DNA of 64,000 bases from CAJXNP01 sp050305935 (GTDB lineage Bacteria; Bacteroidota; Bacteroidia; Cytophagales; Cyclobacteriaceae), in NCBI GenBank assembly GCA_050305935.1, contig JBNLGG010000007.1, forward strand, positions 1 to 64,000. Reading direction: 5' to 3'. Position numbers and translations under genes: made by a program. Below, piece after piece: positions 43,471-52,456 of the stretch. The notes beneath the pieces are model-generated. The model was given only the letters and a program-made list of their open reading frames with translations. It had not been told where the DNA came from and ran no database searches. Each line of letters starts with the position of its first letter. Position 1 is the stretch's first letter.

Positions 43471-45387
43471 ATGTCAAATGCAATTCAAGAATTGAAAACC
43501 CTGGAGAACTTGCTTAAACAAGAGCAGCAAGAAGATCGCGAACAATACAACCGCAAGGTGCTGTCCGTCTCGATCAAGGACAGGGTCTCACAGGGAATAT
43601 GCTGGTCGCCCGTCCATATAAAAAAACAATATTATGGCACAGCAGAAAGGCTGATCCTGGAACTGGAAAATGGGGGTGACAAGGATACCGAGCATGCATT
43701 CCAATCTGGTGCGGTAATTTCATTGTTTAATTCATTTCAACAAAATTCATCTGAATTGCCCGGCGTTCAGGGTGTGATCAATTACCTAAAAAAAAATGTG
43801 ATGGTAGTAACCATGAACGAAGATGAATTGCCTGACTGGGTGTACGATGGAAAGCTCAGTATTCAATTGATGTTTGACGAGGGAAGCTACCGTGAGATGT
43901 ATAATGCGCTGCGAAAAGTGCGAAAAGCAGACCGTGGGCGCTTGTCGGAATTGAGGGAAATTTTACTGGGATATGCAAAGCCTGAGTTTGAACGGAACAA
44001 TTTTGCCGGGAGTGAAGGACTGAACATCTCGCAAAATGCGGCTATCCAACAGATTATTAACGCTAAAGATGTCGCGATTATTCATGGCCCTCCAGGTACA
44101 GGCAAAACTACAACGCTGGTAGAAGCTATTAAACTGACCCTGTCAAGTGAACACCAGGTATTGGTGTGTGCGCAAAGCAACACAGCGGTCGACCTGCTCA
44201 CAGAAAAACTTCATGATGAAAATATTGCTGTCATGCGCCTGGGACACCCAGCGAGGGTAACGGAAAAGCTACTTCATCTGACCCTCGATGCAAAAATCTC
44301 CGAACACGACAGCTTCCGGGAGATCAAAAAGCTCCGAAAGAAAGCTGAAGAATTCAGAAGGATGGCCCAGCAGTATAAAAGGAACTTTGGCCGGCATGAA
44401 CGGGAGCAACGTAAACTGATGTACCGGGAAGCCCATTCCATTTTAAACCAGGCCGACATGCTGGAGCACTACATAACCAGCGACCTATTGTCAAAATGCC
44501 AGGTAATCACATGCACCCTGGTAGCTTCCGAACACTACCTGCTAAAAGGCATGACATTTTCGACACTATTCATTGACGAAGCGGGACAGGCCCTGGAGCC
44601 TGCCTGCTGGATTCCCATCACGAAGGCTGACCGGGTGATCATGGCGGGCGACCACTGCCAACTTCCGCCCACGATCAAATCTTTTGACGCAGGAAGATCC
44701 GGCCTGGCAGAAACGCTTTTTGAAAAAATTGCCAAACGCCTGAATGTAGATACGATGCTCCGCGAACAATACCGGATGCATGAAAAAATCATGGGCTTTT
44801 CCAGCCTTGAGTTTTACAAAGATCAATTAATTGCCAATAAAAAAAATAACAATTGGCTCCTGGAAAACGATAGCGATCCCTTGGTTTTTATCGATACGGC
44901 AGGTTGCGGTTTCGCAGAGCATACAGAAAAAGAATCAAAAAGTACAGCCAACAAGGAAGAAGCTCATCTTGTTCTCAAAGTATTGGAAGAGCTGGCGGGA
45001 CAGGTTGGATTTGAAAGCCTGACAAACCACCATATTGGGGTCATCACACCCTATAAAGCGCAACTCCATTTACTGAGAGAATTATTATTGGAAGAAAACA
45101 AAGAATTTATCTCGGGCATGAATATCACGATCAACACCGTTGATGCTTTTCAGGGGCAGGAGAGGGATGTCGTGATCATCAGCCTGGTGCGAAGCAATGA
45201 TAAGAGTGAAATCGGTTTTTTAAGTGATACCAGGCGAATGAACGTGGCCATGACCAGGGCAAAGAAAAAACTTATCGTCATCGGCGACAGTGCTACTATT
45301 GGCAATTTCCCATTTTACAGCCGGTTTTTAGACTATGTAAATGATGCCGGGCTCTATCGGTCTGCCTTTGAATTGGCAGCCTTTTAG
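43471..45387 (+). CDS. Superfamily 1 helicase (Upf1/IGHMBP2/Dna2-like)
   Basis: 638 aa. An N-terminal oligonucleotide-binding beta-barrel region, then the helicase core: Walker A GPPGTGKTTT near 206, DEAG box FIDEAGQALEP, GDHCQLPPT, REQYRMH, and TVDAFQGQERDVVIISLVRS plus RRMNVAMTRAKKKL (motifs V-VI). 5'-3' unwinding of DNA or RNA is expected for this subfamily. A helical insert between motifs Ia and II (KKLRKKAEEFRRMA) matches the stalk of Upf1-like enzymes. The stop codon overlaps that of the convergent DUF3820 gene by 4 nt. Confidence 0.92.
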   Translation: MSNAIQELKTLENLLKQEQQEDREQYNRKVLSVSIKDRVSQGICWSPVHIKKQYYGTAERLILELENGGDKDTEHAFQSGAVISLFNSFQQNSSELPGVQGVINYLKKNVMVVTMNEDELPDWVYDGKLSIQLMFDEGSYREMYNALRKVRKADRGRLSELREILLGYAKPEFERNNFAGSEGLNISQNAAIQQIINAKDVAIIHGPPGTGKTTTLVEAIKLTLSSEHQVLVCAQSNTAVDLLTEKLHDENIAVMRLGHPARVTEKLLHLTLDAKISEHDSFREIKKLRKKAEEFRRMAQQYKRNFGRHEREQRKLMYREAHSILNQADMLEHYITSDLLSKCQVITCTLVASEHYLLKGMTFSTLFIDEAGQALEPACWIPITKADRVIMAGDHCQLPPTIKSFDAGRSGLAETLFEKIAKRLNVDTMLREQYRMHEKIMGFSSLEFYKDQLIANKKNNNWLLENDSDPLVFIDTAGCGFAEHTEKESKSTANKEEAHLVLKVLEELAGQVGFESLTNHHIGVITPYKAQLHLLRELLLEENKEFISGMNITINTVDAFQGQERDVVIISLVRSNDKSEIGFLSDTRRMNVAMTRAKKKLIVIGDSATIGNFPFYSRFLDYVNDAGLYRSAFELAAF

Positions 45388-45584
45388 ATTTTAACTTCCA
45401 GCGCGATTTGCATATATTTTCCCAATTTTCCGGCGGGAAAGCCCTTTCTCCTGAACCAAATTAAGTACTCCACCGGCAAATCCAGCACCTTCCTCCCCTT
45501 AAACCGACCAAACGGCATTTCATAAGAATGAAGCTCTTCAAGCTCTTTTTTCATGCGTTCGTCGATATTTTTATAATTTTTCAT
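45384..45584 (-). CDS. DUF3820 family small protein
   Basis: 66 aa. MPFGRFKGRKVLDLPVEYL followed by IWFRRKGFPAGKLG is the DUF3820 core, a small domain near-identical to sequences fused to or encoded near exonuclease proteins. No enzyme residues are apparent. Convergent with the helicase gene. Confidence 0.85.
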   Translation of the reverse strand: MKNYKNIDERMKKELEELHSYEMPFGRFKGRKVLDLPVEYLIWFRRKGFPAGKLGKYMQIALEVKI

Positions 45585-45758
45585 TAAGTTTTTACATTTT
45601 TAGTATTCTGGCAATTACATGTAATTTGATTCGTTATTGGATTTATCCTGACGATTGCCACAACGTTATTGACAAAAAAACCTGAATATACCTATTTATT
45701 TGATGAAGCCAGAACAGCTTCCAAATAGAAAATAGTTCAATTATTTCTAAATAGGGAT

Positions 45759-47990
45759 ATGGACGTCAACATAAAACAAAATGAAATTCTGACGAGTGAC
45801 TTTTTTGAGTCATTTTTTAATCACTCACTTGAGCTTTTTTGCATTTGCAATCTCGAGGGCTATTTCATAAAACTCAATCCAAAATGGACAGAGGTATTGG
45901 GCTTCAACCTGGAAGAACTGTCAGCCACCCCCTTTATTGATTTTGTCCATCCGGACGATGTTGAAATGACAAGACTGGAGTTTGCTAAAATCCTCAAAGG
46001 GGAAGAAACACACAGTTTCATTAATCGCTGCCGTACGAAGGATAGCAGCTACAAGTGGCTGGAATGGAATTCGCATTTATTGACAAAAGAAAAGCTGGTC
46101 ATCGCATCGGCACGGGAAATAAGTGACCGCGTCATTCTGGGAGAAAAATTTAAGGAAAATGAATACAAGCTTAACCTGCTGATCAAATATTCCAATTCTG
46201 CGATGGCCCTGCTTGACCTGGACCTGAATTTCATTTTCGTCAGCCAAAAGTGGATCAGGGAAGTAAAAAGGCCGGAAAAAGATCTTATTGGCAAAAATGT
46301 TTACGATGTTTTCCCACAAATTAAAGCTCAAAACAAATGGCCTCCCATCGTGGAAAAATGCTTAAATGGCTACAGAGAGAAAAAATATCAGGATAAAATA
46401 ATGGATCGCCATGGCAATGCTTCCTGGTTTAATTGGGAAATGCGACCCTGGTATGACAAGAATGATCAGATCGTGGGCATCTATATGATGATTGAAAATG
46501 TGACTGAAATGGTAAAAAGCCACATGAAACTCATTAACAGCGAGCGCATGCTTCAGGAATCCCAGAAAATTGCCAAACTGGGAAGCTGGGAATTTGACCC
46601 TTACACGAGGGAAGTTATCTGGAACGATGAGATGTACGAGATCCTTGGTCTTGATAAAAAAGACCATGATGGAAAAATCGATATTTTATTTGAATTGGCC
46701 CATCCTGATGACCGGGAGCGGTTCATTCGCACCGTTAACCAATCGTCCATTGAAAAAACTACTGTTCCGATCGAATACCGGTCCATCACGCCCAGTGGCG
46801 AGCTAAAGTATATTTCCGCCAGGGGAGGAAGTATTTTGGATGAAGACGATAAGGTGGTCAAGTTTTACGGCACCTATCAGGATATTACTGACCTTAAGCT
46901 GACTGAACAGGTGATTTTAAATTCCGAGAGGAAATTTAGAGCCATACTGGAATCTGGCCCAGATGCTTTTATCATTATCAATAATGAAGGTTTAATTGAC
47001 CTGGCAAACAAAAAAGCCGAGAATCTTTTTGGTTATTCCAAAGAGGCAATAAAAAACCAGAAGCTGGAAGTTTTTCTTCGGGAAAATTATGAAAGCGAAC
47101 CGTCATGCCTTAAAAAATATTTCAATGTCGACCCGTCGGCTGACAATGGTACCATTGAATTGGTTGGGATAAACCGTGAAGGAAAGAAATTTCCGGTGGA
47201 GGTGAGCATCAACCCATTAGAAACAGAATTTGGCTTCTATTTCAATATGGCCATCAGGGATATCACTGAGCGTAAAAATGCAGAAGTGGCCCTTCAAACA
47301 AAAACCGAACAGCTTGAAATTAAAAATAAAGAACTCGAACAATTTGCCTATGTAGCATCCCACGATCTTCAGGAGCCTCTCCGTACAATTTCCAGCTTTG
47401 TGGAGCTGATTGAAAAAGATTATAAAACCAAGCTGGATGCTTCCGGTGATCAATACATTAAATTTATCATTGATGCGTCTGAAAGGATGCGGGTGCTCAT
47501 AAAAAGCCTGTTGGATTATTCTCGCATAGGTAGATCACAGGAATATAAGATGGTCGATTGCAATGCGGTGGTTAAAACGGTGATCAAAGATCTCAGTACA
47601 TCCATTTTAATTGCCGATGCAAAAATTAATGTGGAAAAATTGCCGGTTGTTGTGGGACATGAATATGAGATCAAGCTGTTGGTTCAAAACTTAATCAGCA
47701 ATGCAATTAAGTTTAGAAAACAGGAACTAGCTCCTGAAATCTCAGTACAGGCGGAAAAAGAGGAAGGTTTTTGGAAATTTGCGATTCGGGACAATGGTAT
47801 CGGTATTGACAAAAAACACCGGGAAAAGATCTTTATCATTTTCCAGCGGTTGCATAACAGAAATAGTTATGAAGGCACCGGAATAGGGCTGGCACATTGC
47901 AAAAAAATTGTCGAACTTCATGGGGGCAAAATTTGGGTAGTTTCAGAGCCCGGAAAGGGCAGTATTTTTTATTTCACAATCAAAGTGTAG
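45759..47990 (+). CDS. Hybrid-free sensor histidine kinase with four PAS domains
   Basis: 743 aa, no membrane segment, so a cytosolic sensor. PAS domains at about 15-125, 130-255, 265-385 and 385-510 (the first three with PAC motifs); a coiled-coil of about 20 aa; HisKA with phospho-acceptor His535 in ASHDLQEPLR; HATPase with NLISNAIKF (N box), DNGIGI (G1) and GTGIGLAHCKKI (G2). Ligands of the PAS domains are unknown. The response regulator follows 1 nt after its stop. Confidence 0.92.
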   Translation: MDVNIKQNEILTSDFFESFFNHSLELFCICNLEGYFIKLNPKWTEVLGFNLEELSATPFIDFVHPDDVEMTRLEFAKILKGEETHSFINRCRTKDSSYKWLEWNSHLLTKEKLVIASAREISDRVILGEKFKENEYKLNLLIKYSNSAMALLDLDLNFIFVSQKWIREVKRPEKDLIGKNVYDVFPQIKAQNKWPPIVEKCLNGYREKKYQDKIMDRHGNASWFNWEMRPWYDKNDQIVGIYMMIENVTEMVKSHMKLINSERMLQESQKIAKLGSWEFDPYTREVIWNDEMYEILGLDKKDHDGKIDILFELAHPDDRERFIRTVNQSSIEKTTVPIEYRSITPSGELKYISARGGSILDEDDKVVKFYGTYQDITDLKLTEQVILNSERKFRAILESGPDAFIIINNEGLIDLANKKAENLFGYSKEAIKNQKLEVFLRENYESEPSCLKKYFNVDPSADNGTIELVGINREGKKFPVEVSINPLETEFGFYFNMAIRDITERKNAEVALQTKTEQLEIKNKELEQFAYVASHDLQEPLRTISSFVELIEKDYKTKLDASGDQYIKFIIDASERMRVLIKSLLDYSRIGRSQEYKMVDCNAVVKTVIKDLSTSILIADAKINVEKLPVVVGHEYEIKLLVQNLISNAIKFRKQELAPEISVQAEKEEGFWKFAIRDNGIGIDKKHREKIFIIFQRLHNRNSYEGTGIGLAHCKKIVELHGGKIWVVSEPGKGSIFYFTIKV

Positions 47991-47991
47991 C

Positions 47992-48390
47992 ATGAAAAAA
48001 TTGAATTGTGTTTTGTTGGTCGATGATGACGAGCCCACAAATTTTTTAAATAAGCTTACCTTAAAGAAAACTGGCGCCGTCGAGAAAATTGTTACGGCAT
48101 TTGACGGTCAGGAAGCATTGGACTACATTGAGAAACATCAAAATTCTAACCTGCCAGAGCTCATTTTTCTCGACATTAATATGCCCCTTATGAATGGCTG
48201 GGAATTTCTGGAAGAGTATCAATCGCTCCATTTTGATAAAAAGCCCCCGGTCATCATCATGCTTACTACTTCGGTAAATCCTGATGATGAAGAAAAATCG
48301 AAAAAATACCCCTCCATCACCGGCTTCATGCACAAACCCCTTAAGGTGGAGGAAATTCTGGACTTGATAAACAAATGCTTTAATTCATAA
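47992..48390 (+). CDS. Single-domain response regulator
   Basis: 132 aa receiver (CheY/Rcp1-like). Acidic pocket LLVDDDEPTN near the N-terminus, phospho-acceptor Asp61 in FLDINMPLMNGWEF, Thr in MLTTS and Lys in HKPLK. No output domain, so it probably relays phosphate to a further protein. Coupled to the PAS kinase; its 3' end overlaps recO by 11 nt on the opposite strand. Confidence 0.93.
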   Translation: MKKLNCVLLVDDDEPTNFLNKLTLKKTGAVEKIVTAFDGQEALDYIEKHQNSNLPELIFLDINMPLMNGWEFLEEYQSLHFDKKPPVIIMLTTSVNPDDEEKSKKYPSITGFMHKPLKVEEILDLINKCFNS

Positions 48391-49063
48391 CTTCCTTTAA
48401 CACTGGCAGTGTTTTTATCTCCCGCAAATGATCAAAATGGTGCTTGTAGAGTGCCAGTATAATTTCCAGACATTCTTCCCTCTCGGTTTTTGACAAAGGT
48501 TTTATCACCCCAAACTTTTCATCCATAAGCCACTGAATTTGATCAATTGTTTTTTCATTTCCTTTGTTATGAAAATAAGACACCTCCTCCAGCAGCTCCC
48601 TGGCATCGTCTGGTACAATACCAATGAACTTTCCCAACTTTAATAAAAACTGATGGTGAAAATGGGAAAGGCCCGTTTGCAATTGATCGAGCTTCCTGAT
48701 CGAATCCCGGATAAAATCAAATTGGGCATAATCGTCATGTTCTTCCCTAAAGATCCTAACCATTATTTCAGTCAGGAATAAAGCAATCGAAGATTTCGTG
48801 ATTTGGTAGGGAATCTCATGAAGTACTTCATCAATCTTAACCTCAGAGATTCGCTGTATGTCCTTTTTTTCATTGTGATAGCAAACCAATTCCAGTAATG
48901 TGAAGGGCTGATAATGTGCTATTTTGACCTTGGCATTATTTGTCCGTACACGGTTGACAATGTAGGATTGCAAGCCAAATTCCCTGGTATAAATACGTGA
49001 GATGATAGAAGTATCACGGTATTTAATATAATTGAATGCTATTGCTTTGGTTTTGAACAGCAT
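48380..49063 (-). CDS. recO: DNA repair protein RecO
   Basis: 227 aa. N-terminal OB-fold (FKTKAIAFNYIKYRDTSIISRIYTREFGL) and the C-terminal helical domain typical of Bacteroidota RecO, which lack the zinc-finger Cys of other phyla. Works with RecF/RecR to load RecA onto SSB-coated single strands. The next minus-strand gene upstream is tdk, 41 bp away. Confidence 0.9.
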   Translation of the reverse strand: MLFKTKAIAFNYIKYRDTSIISRIYTREFGLQSYIVNRVRTNNAKVKIAHYQPFTLLELVCYHNEKKDIQRISEVKIDEVLHEIPYQITKSSIALFLTEIMVRIFREEHDDYAQFDFIRDSIRKLDQLQTGLSHFHHQFLLKLGKFIGIVPDDARELLEEVSYFHNKGNEKTIDQIQWLMDEKFGVIKPLSKTEREECLEIILALYKHHFDHLREIKTLPVLKEVMN

Positions 49064-49104
49064 ATAATTAACGCTTTGTAAGAAAATCCATCTACATTAC
49101 TTTT

Positions 49105-49686
49105 CTATTTGCTTTTGAAGAAACAGACTCTGCATCTCGGCTCATAAGCTTCCTTTTCACCGATCATTACCCGTTGGTCAAAATTGACTATACGATGTGA
49201 ATAATTTGCCGGTGCCCCACAATTCACGCAAACAGCCTGAAGTTTAGAGACGTAATCGGCAACCGCCATCAAATCGGCTATCTGTTCAAAAGGCCTGGCT
49301 TTGAAGTCCATGTCAAGCCCGGAAATAATCACTCGCTTCCTTTTATTGGCGAGTAAATTAGCCACTTTGACTATCTGATCGTCAAAAAACTGTGCCTCGT
49401 CTATACCCACCACATCACATTGGTCTGCTAACATAAGAATGTCATTGGCAAAATCTACCGATGTGGAGGCAATTCTTTGTTCACTGTGTGACACAACTTC
49501 ATGCCCGGAATAGCGATTGTCAATTTTGGGTTTGAAAATTTCCACCTTCTGCCCCGCAATTACTGCCCGTTTTAAGCGTCGGATAAGCTCCTCCGTTTTT
49601 CCTGAAAACATGCAGCCAGTGATCACTTCTACCCATCCACGTTGTTCTAAATGAATTACCTTGTGCAGGCCTGGTTCAAAAGACAT
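49105..49686 (-). CDS. tdk: Thymidine kinase
   Basis: 193 aa, type II thymidine kinase: phosphorylates thymidine to dTMP in salvage. P-loop GCMFSGKT at 24-31, DEAQFF (Mg/Asp), GLDMDFKARPF, and zinc Cys pairs CVNC (about 146) and CRVC (near the end, 187-190). Shares a strand and short spacer with recO. Confidence 0.95.
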   Translation of the reverse strand: MSFEPGLHKVIHLEQRGWVEVITGCMFSGKTEELIRRLKRAVIAGQKVEIFKPKIDNRYSGHEVVSHSEQRIASTSVDFANDILMLADQCDVVGIDEAQFFDDQIVKVANLLANKRKRVIISGLDMDFKARPFEQIADLMAVADYVSKLQAVCVNCGAPANYSHRIVNFDQRVMIGEKEAYEPRCRVCFFKSK

Positions 49687-49752
49687 AGCTGATGCGTTAT
49701 ACTTTTAAATTACTTTTTCAAAAATTAATACCATTTTTATGAATAGCGAATG

Positions 49753-49760
49753 TAAATTTG
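49753..49760 (+). promoter_or_regulatory. Candidate -7 promoter element
   Basis: TAAATTTG fits the Bacteroidota -7 consensus TAnnTTTG, 20 bp before the ATG at 49781. No -33 TTG at standard distance was found, so this is tentative. Confidence 0.3.
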
Positions 49761-49780
49761 AAATAAAATACCACATATAA

Positions 49781-50764
49781 ATGGATAGCAACATCAGTTA
49801 TAGTGAGATCAGAAACTACAGTAAAATTTTTGCCACCCGACTCCTGGACAAAAAGTACCAAAACAAAGATACAGTATCAGGTGAAGAACTTTTGTTGCTT
49901 TCGCCGGTACAGCAGGTAAACCTGTTTGTTGTGTTAGAGTTGCTGGCCATCTGGAAAGCCGAAGTGGCTAGACTGCAAAGCCCGTACTTTGATTATTCCG
50001 ATAAGAATGTGCAGGAAGCGCTTCAAAAGTTTATGAATACCCTTTCGAAGAAGATTGCTGTCAAAAGAGATGATCTTGAACCTCTGGTGGTAACTGCCAC
50101 AGAAAAAGCTATCCTGCTGATATTCTCCCCTTACCAGTATTACAAAAACATCATCGACAGCCCCGATCACTCCAGGTTGTCAATTTCCTTTCTTACGGAG
50201 TTAAACAAATACGTGAAGATCAACCGCCATTTACTGGAGGATATGATTGCCCACTTCCAACAAGAGAAGATTGTAGAAATATTTAACGAAGATGCGATCT
50301 CGATCTTTAATGAAATCTGTGAGAAGACTTCGGAAACGCCTGAAGATTTTGAGATTTATATTACCATGTTCAATGAAATAACTCAAATTGATATCACCCG
50401 GTTCTATACTGAAGAAGAGCTTGCTGAGCAAACGCAAACCAAGGAAGAAACGAACGAGGTAAAAAACCTCAATGAAAAACTATACCACGAGCAGAAAACC
50501 CTGGCGGATGTCCATGCCAGGAAAGGGGTGGAAGGTTTGAAACAAAGCATTACCATTAATCAGCGGTTTATGTTTGTCAATGAACTTTTTGAGGGAAACG
50601 CTGACGAATTTGAATCTGTCATTTCTTACCTTGACAATTGCGAAGATAAATATGATGCCCTTGACTATATCCAGGCAAATTATGCCGAACCGAAGGGTTG
50701 GGACCTTGAGTCTGAGGAATATGAAGAATTTGTGGATGTGATCGGTAAACGATTCCCTGATTAG
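49781..50764 (+). CDS. Conserved Bacteroidota protein of unknown function
   Basis: 327 aa, no signal peptide. The middle (about 90-200) is helical. The C-terminal region (about 250-327: LKQSITINQRFMFVNELFEG, YLDNCEDKYDALDYIQANY, YEEFVDVIGKRF) follows a pattern I associate with proteins of this phylum that share an 80-aa end. Acidic overall. The gene stands alone between tdk (divergent) and DUF2911 (convergent). Confidence 0.65.
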   Translation: MDSNISYSEIRNYSKIFATRLLDKKYQNKDTVSGEELLLLSPVQQVNLFVVLELLAIWKAEVARLQSPYFDYSDKNVQEALQKFMNTLSKKIAVKRDDLEPLVVTATEKAILLIFSPYQYYKNIIDSPDHSRLSISFLTELNKYVKINRHLLEDMIAHFQQEKIVEIFNEDAISIFNEICEKTSETPEDFEIYITMFNEITQIDITRFYTEEELAEQTQTKEETNEVKNLNEKLYHEQKTLADVHARKGVEGLKQSITINQRFMFVNELFEGNADEFESVISYLDNCEDKYDALDYIQANYAEPKGWDLESEEYEEFVDVIGKRFPD

Positions 50765-50773
50765 CATTTGTGA

Positions 50774-51304
50774 CTAAGAAATCGGGACAAAAGGTATTTT
50801 AACTTCGGTATCGTCCCATTTTAAAATCATAATAACCGTTCCGTTTTTTTCTTCAAATTCGATCGTAAATTTTTCTACCACATCTATAAGCTGCCGTCTA
50901 TCCACCTGTACCCTTAGCACATCCCGTTCCTCATTATAAATCGTACCCCACTGCCCCACCTGCTCATTAAAAATGATTGTCCAACTGTCCTGTCCGGGAA
51001 TAGTATATAAGCTATACTTGCCCGCTTTAATTACTTTATCATTTATTTTAAAGTCCCGGCTCAGGCGGATCATGGTTGCTTCGTTGGCGCCGGTTCGCCA
51101 CACCTCTCCGTAGGGCTCAAGCTCCCCAAAGATTTTACGGCCTTTTTTTGATGGCCTGCAATACTCCACTGAGATTTCCGTATCGCCACTGACATAGGTG
51201 GCCATATCTTCAGGGCTGAACGACTTGGTGTATAGTCGCCCACCTACGATTAAAATTATAATTACGCTTATTGCAATTCCAGAGATGATAAGAATACGTT
51301 TCAT
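50774..51304 (-). CDS. DUF2911 domain protein
   Basis: 176 aa with an N-terminal anchor or signal (about 4-23). DUF2911 core: VEYCRPSKKGRKIFG, YGEVWRTGANEATMIRLS, AGKYSLYTIPG, WTIIFN and FEEKNGTVIMILKWDDTEVKIPF. Members are exported and of unknown function. Monocistronic. Confidence 0.85.
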   Translation of the reverse strand: MKRILIISGIAISVIIILIVGGRLYTKSFSPEDMATYVSGDTEISVEYCRPSKKGRKIFGELEPYGEVWRTGANEATMIRLSRDFKINDKVIKAGKYSLYTIPGQDSWTIIFNEQVGQWGTIYNEERDVLRVQVDRRQLIDVVEKFTIEFEEKNGTVIMILKWDDTEVKIPFVPIS

Positions 51305-51418
51305 AATTTTGGGTCAGTGAAAATACTTCCTACATATACTTTTGATACCTGCTAAGGTTTCATTTTTTAAAGGTTAGATAAGCCTTACAATTCATCTGAT
51401 AATCAGAAAACTAAAAAA

Positions 51419-52363
51419 TTATAGACGAAGGTTAGCCAATTTATTTTTTGATTCCATGAATTCCTTCCAGATATCTTTCAGGATTTTCCCCGCCGGTTCG
51501 ATCGACCTGATCATTGAGGCTATTTGCCCTATTTCCAATTCACCTTCGTCAAGCATGCCTTCGAACATTCCTTTCTTCGACCGTCCTTTTCCTAAAAGCG
51601 CCACAAGCTCCTCCTTTTCCGCCCCTTTTATTTCTGCGTTTTTTACCTGTTGATAAAAATCATTCTTTATCAAGCGAACAGGAGCCAGCTTTTTTAAAAC
51701 CAATTCAGTGCCTCCTTCGTCCGTTTCCATTATCTTTTCTTTAAACTTTTGATGCGCCGAGGCCTCTACTGACGCAGCAAACCTCGACCCGATCTGTACA
51801 CCTTCTGCACCGAGCGCAAAGGCCGCTAACATTGCTCTTCCTGAGGCTATTCCTCCTGCCGCAATTACCGGAATATCTACCGACTCACAAACTGAAGGCA
51901 CCAGGCACAAGGTAGTAGTCTCTTCCCTGCCATTGTGCCCTCCTGCCTCAAATCCCTCCGCCACAACAGCATCTACACCTGCTTCCTGGCTTTTTTTTGC
52001 AAACTTTTTGCTTGACACTACATGCACTACTTTGATTCCATACTCCTTTAAATAAGGTGTCCAGGTGATGGGATTACCTGCTGAGGTAAAGACAATTTTT
52101 ACCTGGTTCCTCACTATGATTTCCATTATCTTTTCGATCTCAGGATATAACAGGGGCACATTTACACCAAAAGGTTTTGCAGTAGCATTCCTACATTTCA
52201 CAATATGCTCTTCCAGGGTTTCAGGATGCATAGAGCCCGAGCCAATGAGTCCCAAACCTCCAGCGTTACTTACAGCCGAGGCCAGCTTCCATCCACTACA
52301 CCAAACCATCCCCGCCTGTATAATCGGAAATTCTATATCAAATAAGTTCTTTATTCTATTCAT
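51419..52363 (-). CDS. Nitronate monooxygenase family protein
   Basis: 314 aa TIM-barrel flavoprotein. FPIIQAGMVWCSGWKLASAV at the N-terminus, GGLGLIGSG, VVAEGFEAGGHNGRE (FMN and substrate His), AAGGIASGRA and GVQIGSRF (FMN phosphate) are present. Family members oxidise nitroalkanes/propionate-3-nitronate or act as enoyl-ACP reductase (FabK)-like proteins; the GGHNG motif fits class-II NMO. Divergent from the ClC gene. Confidence 0.85.
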   Translation of the reverse strand: MNRIKNLFDIEFPIIQAGMVWCSGWKLASAVSNAGGLGLIGSGSMHPETLEEHIVKCRNATAKPFGVNVPLLYPEIEKIMEIIVRNQVKIVFTSAGNPITWTPYLKEYGIKVVHVVSSKKFAKKSQEAGVDAVVAEGFEAGGHNGREETTTLCLVPSVCESVDIPVIAAGGIASGRAMLAAFALGAEGVQIGSRFAASVEASAHQKFKEKIMETDEGGTELVLKKLAPVRLIKNDFYQQVKNAEIKGAEKEELVALLGKGRSKKGMFEGMLDEGELEIGQIASMIRSIEPAGKILKDIWKEFMESKNKLANLRL

Positions 52364-52456
52364 GATAAGCTGACTTTAATCAGACAAACACACATAAGCT
52401 TACATTATTCATGAAACAGGTACAAATTTTAAATACCTTTACCTCTTGTTTACAAC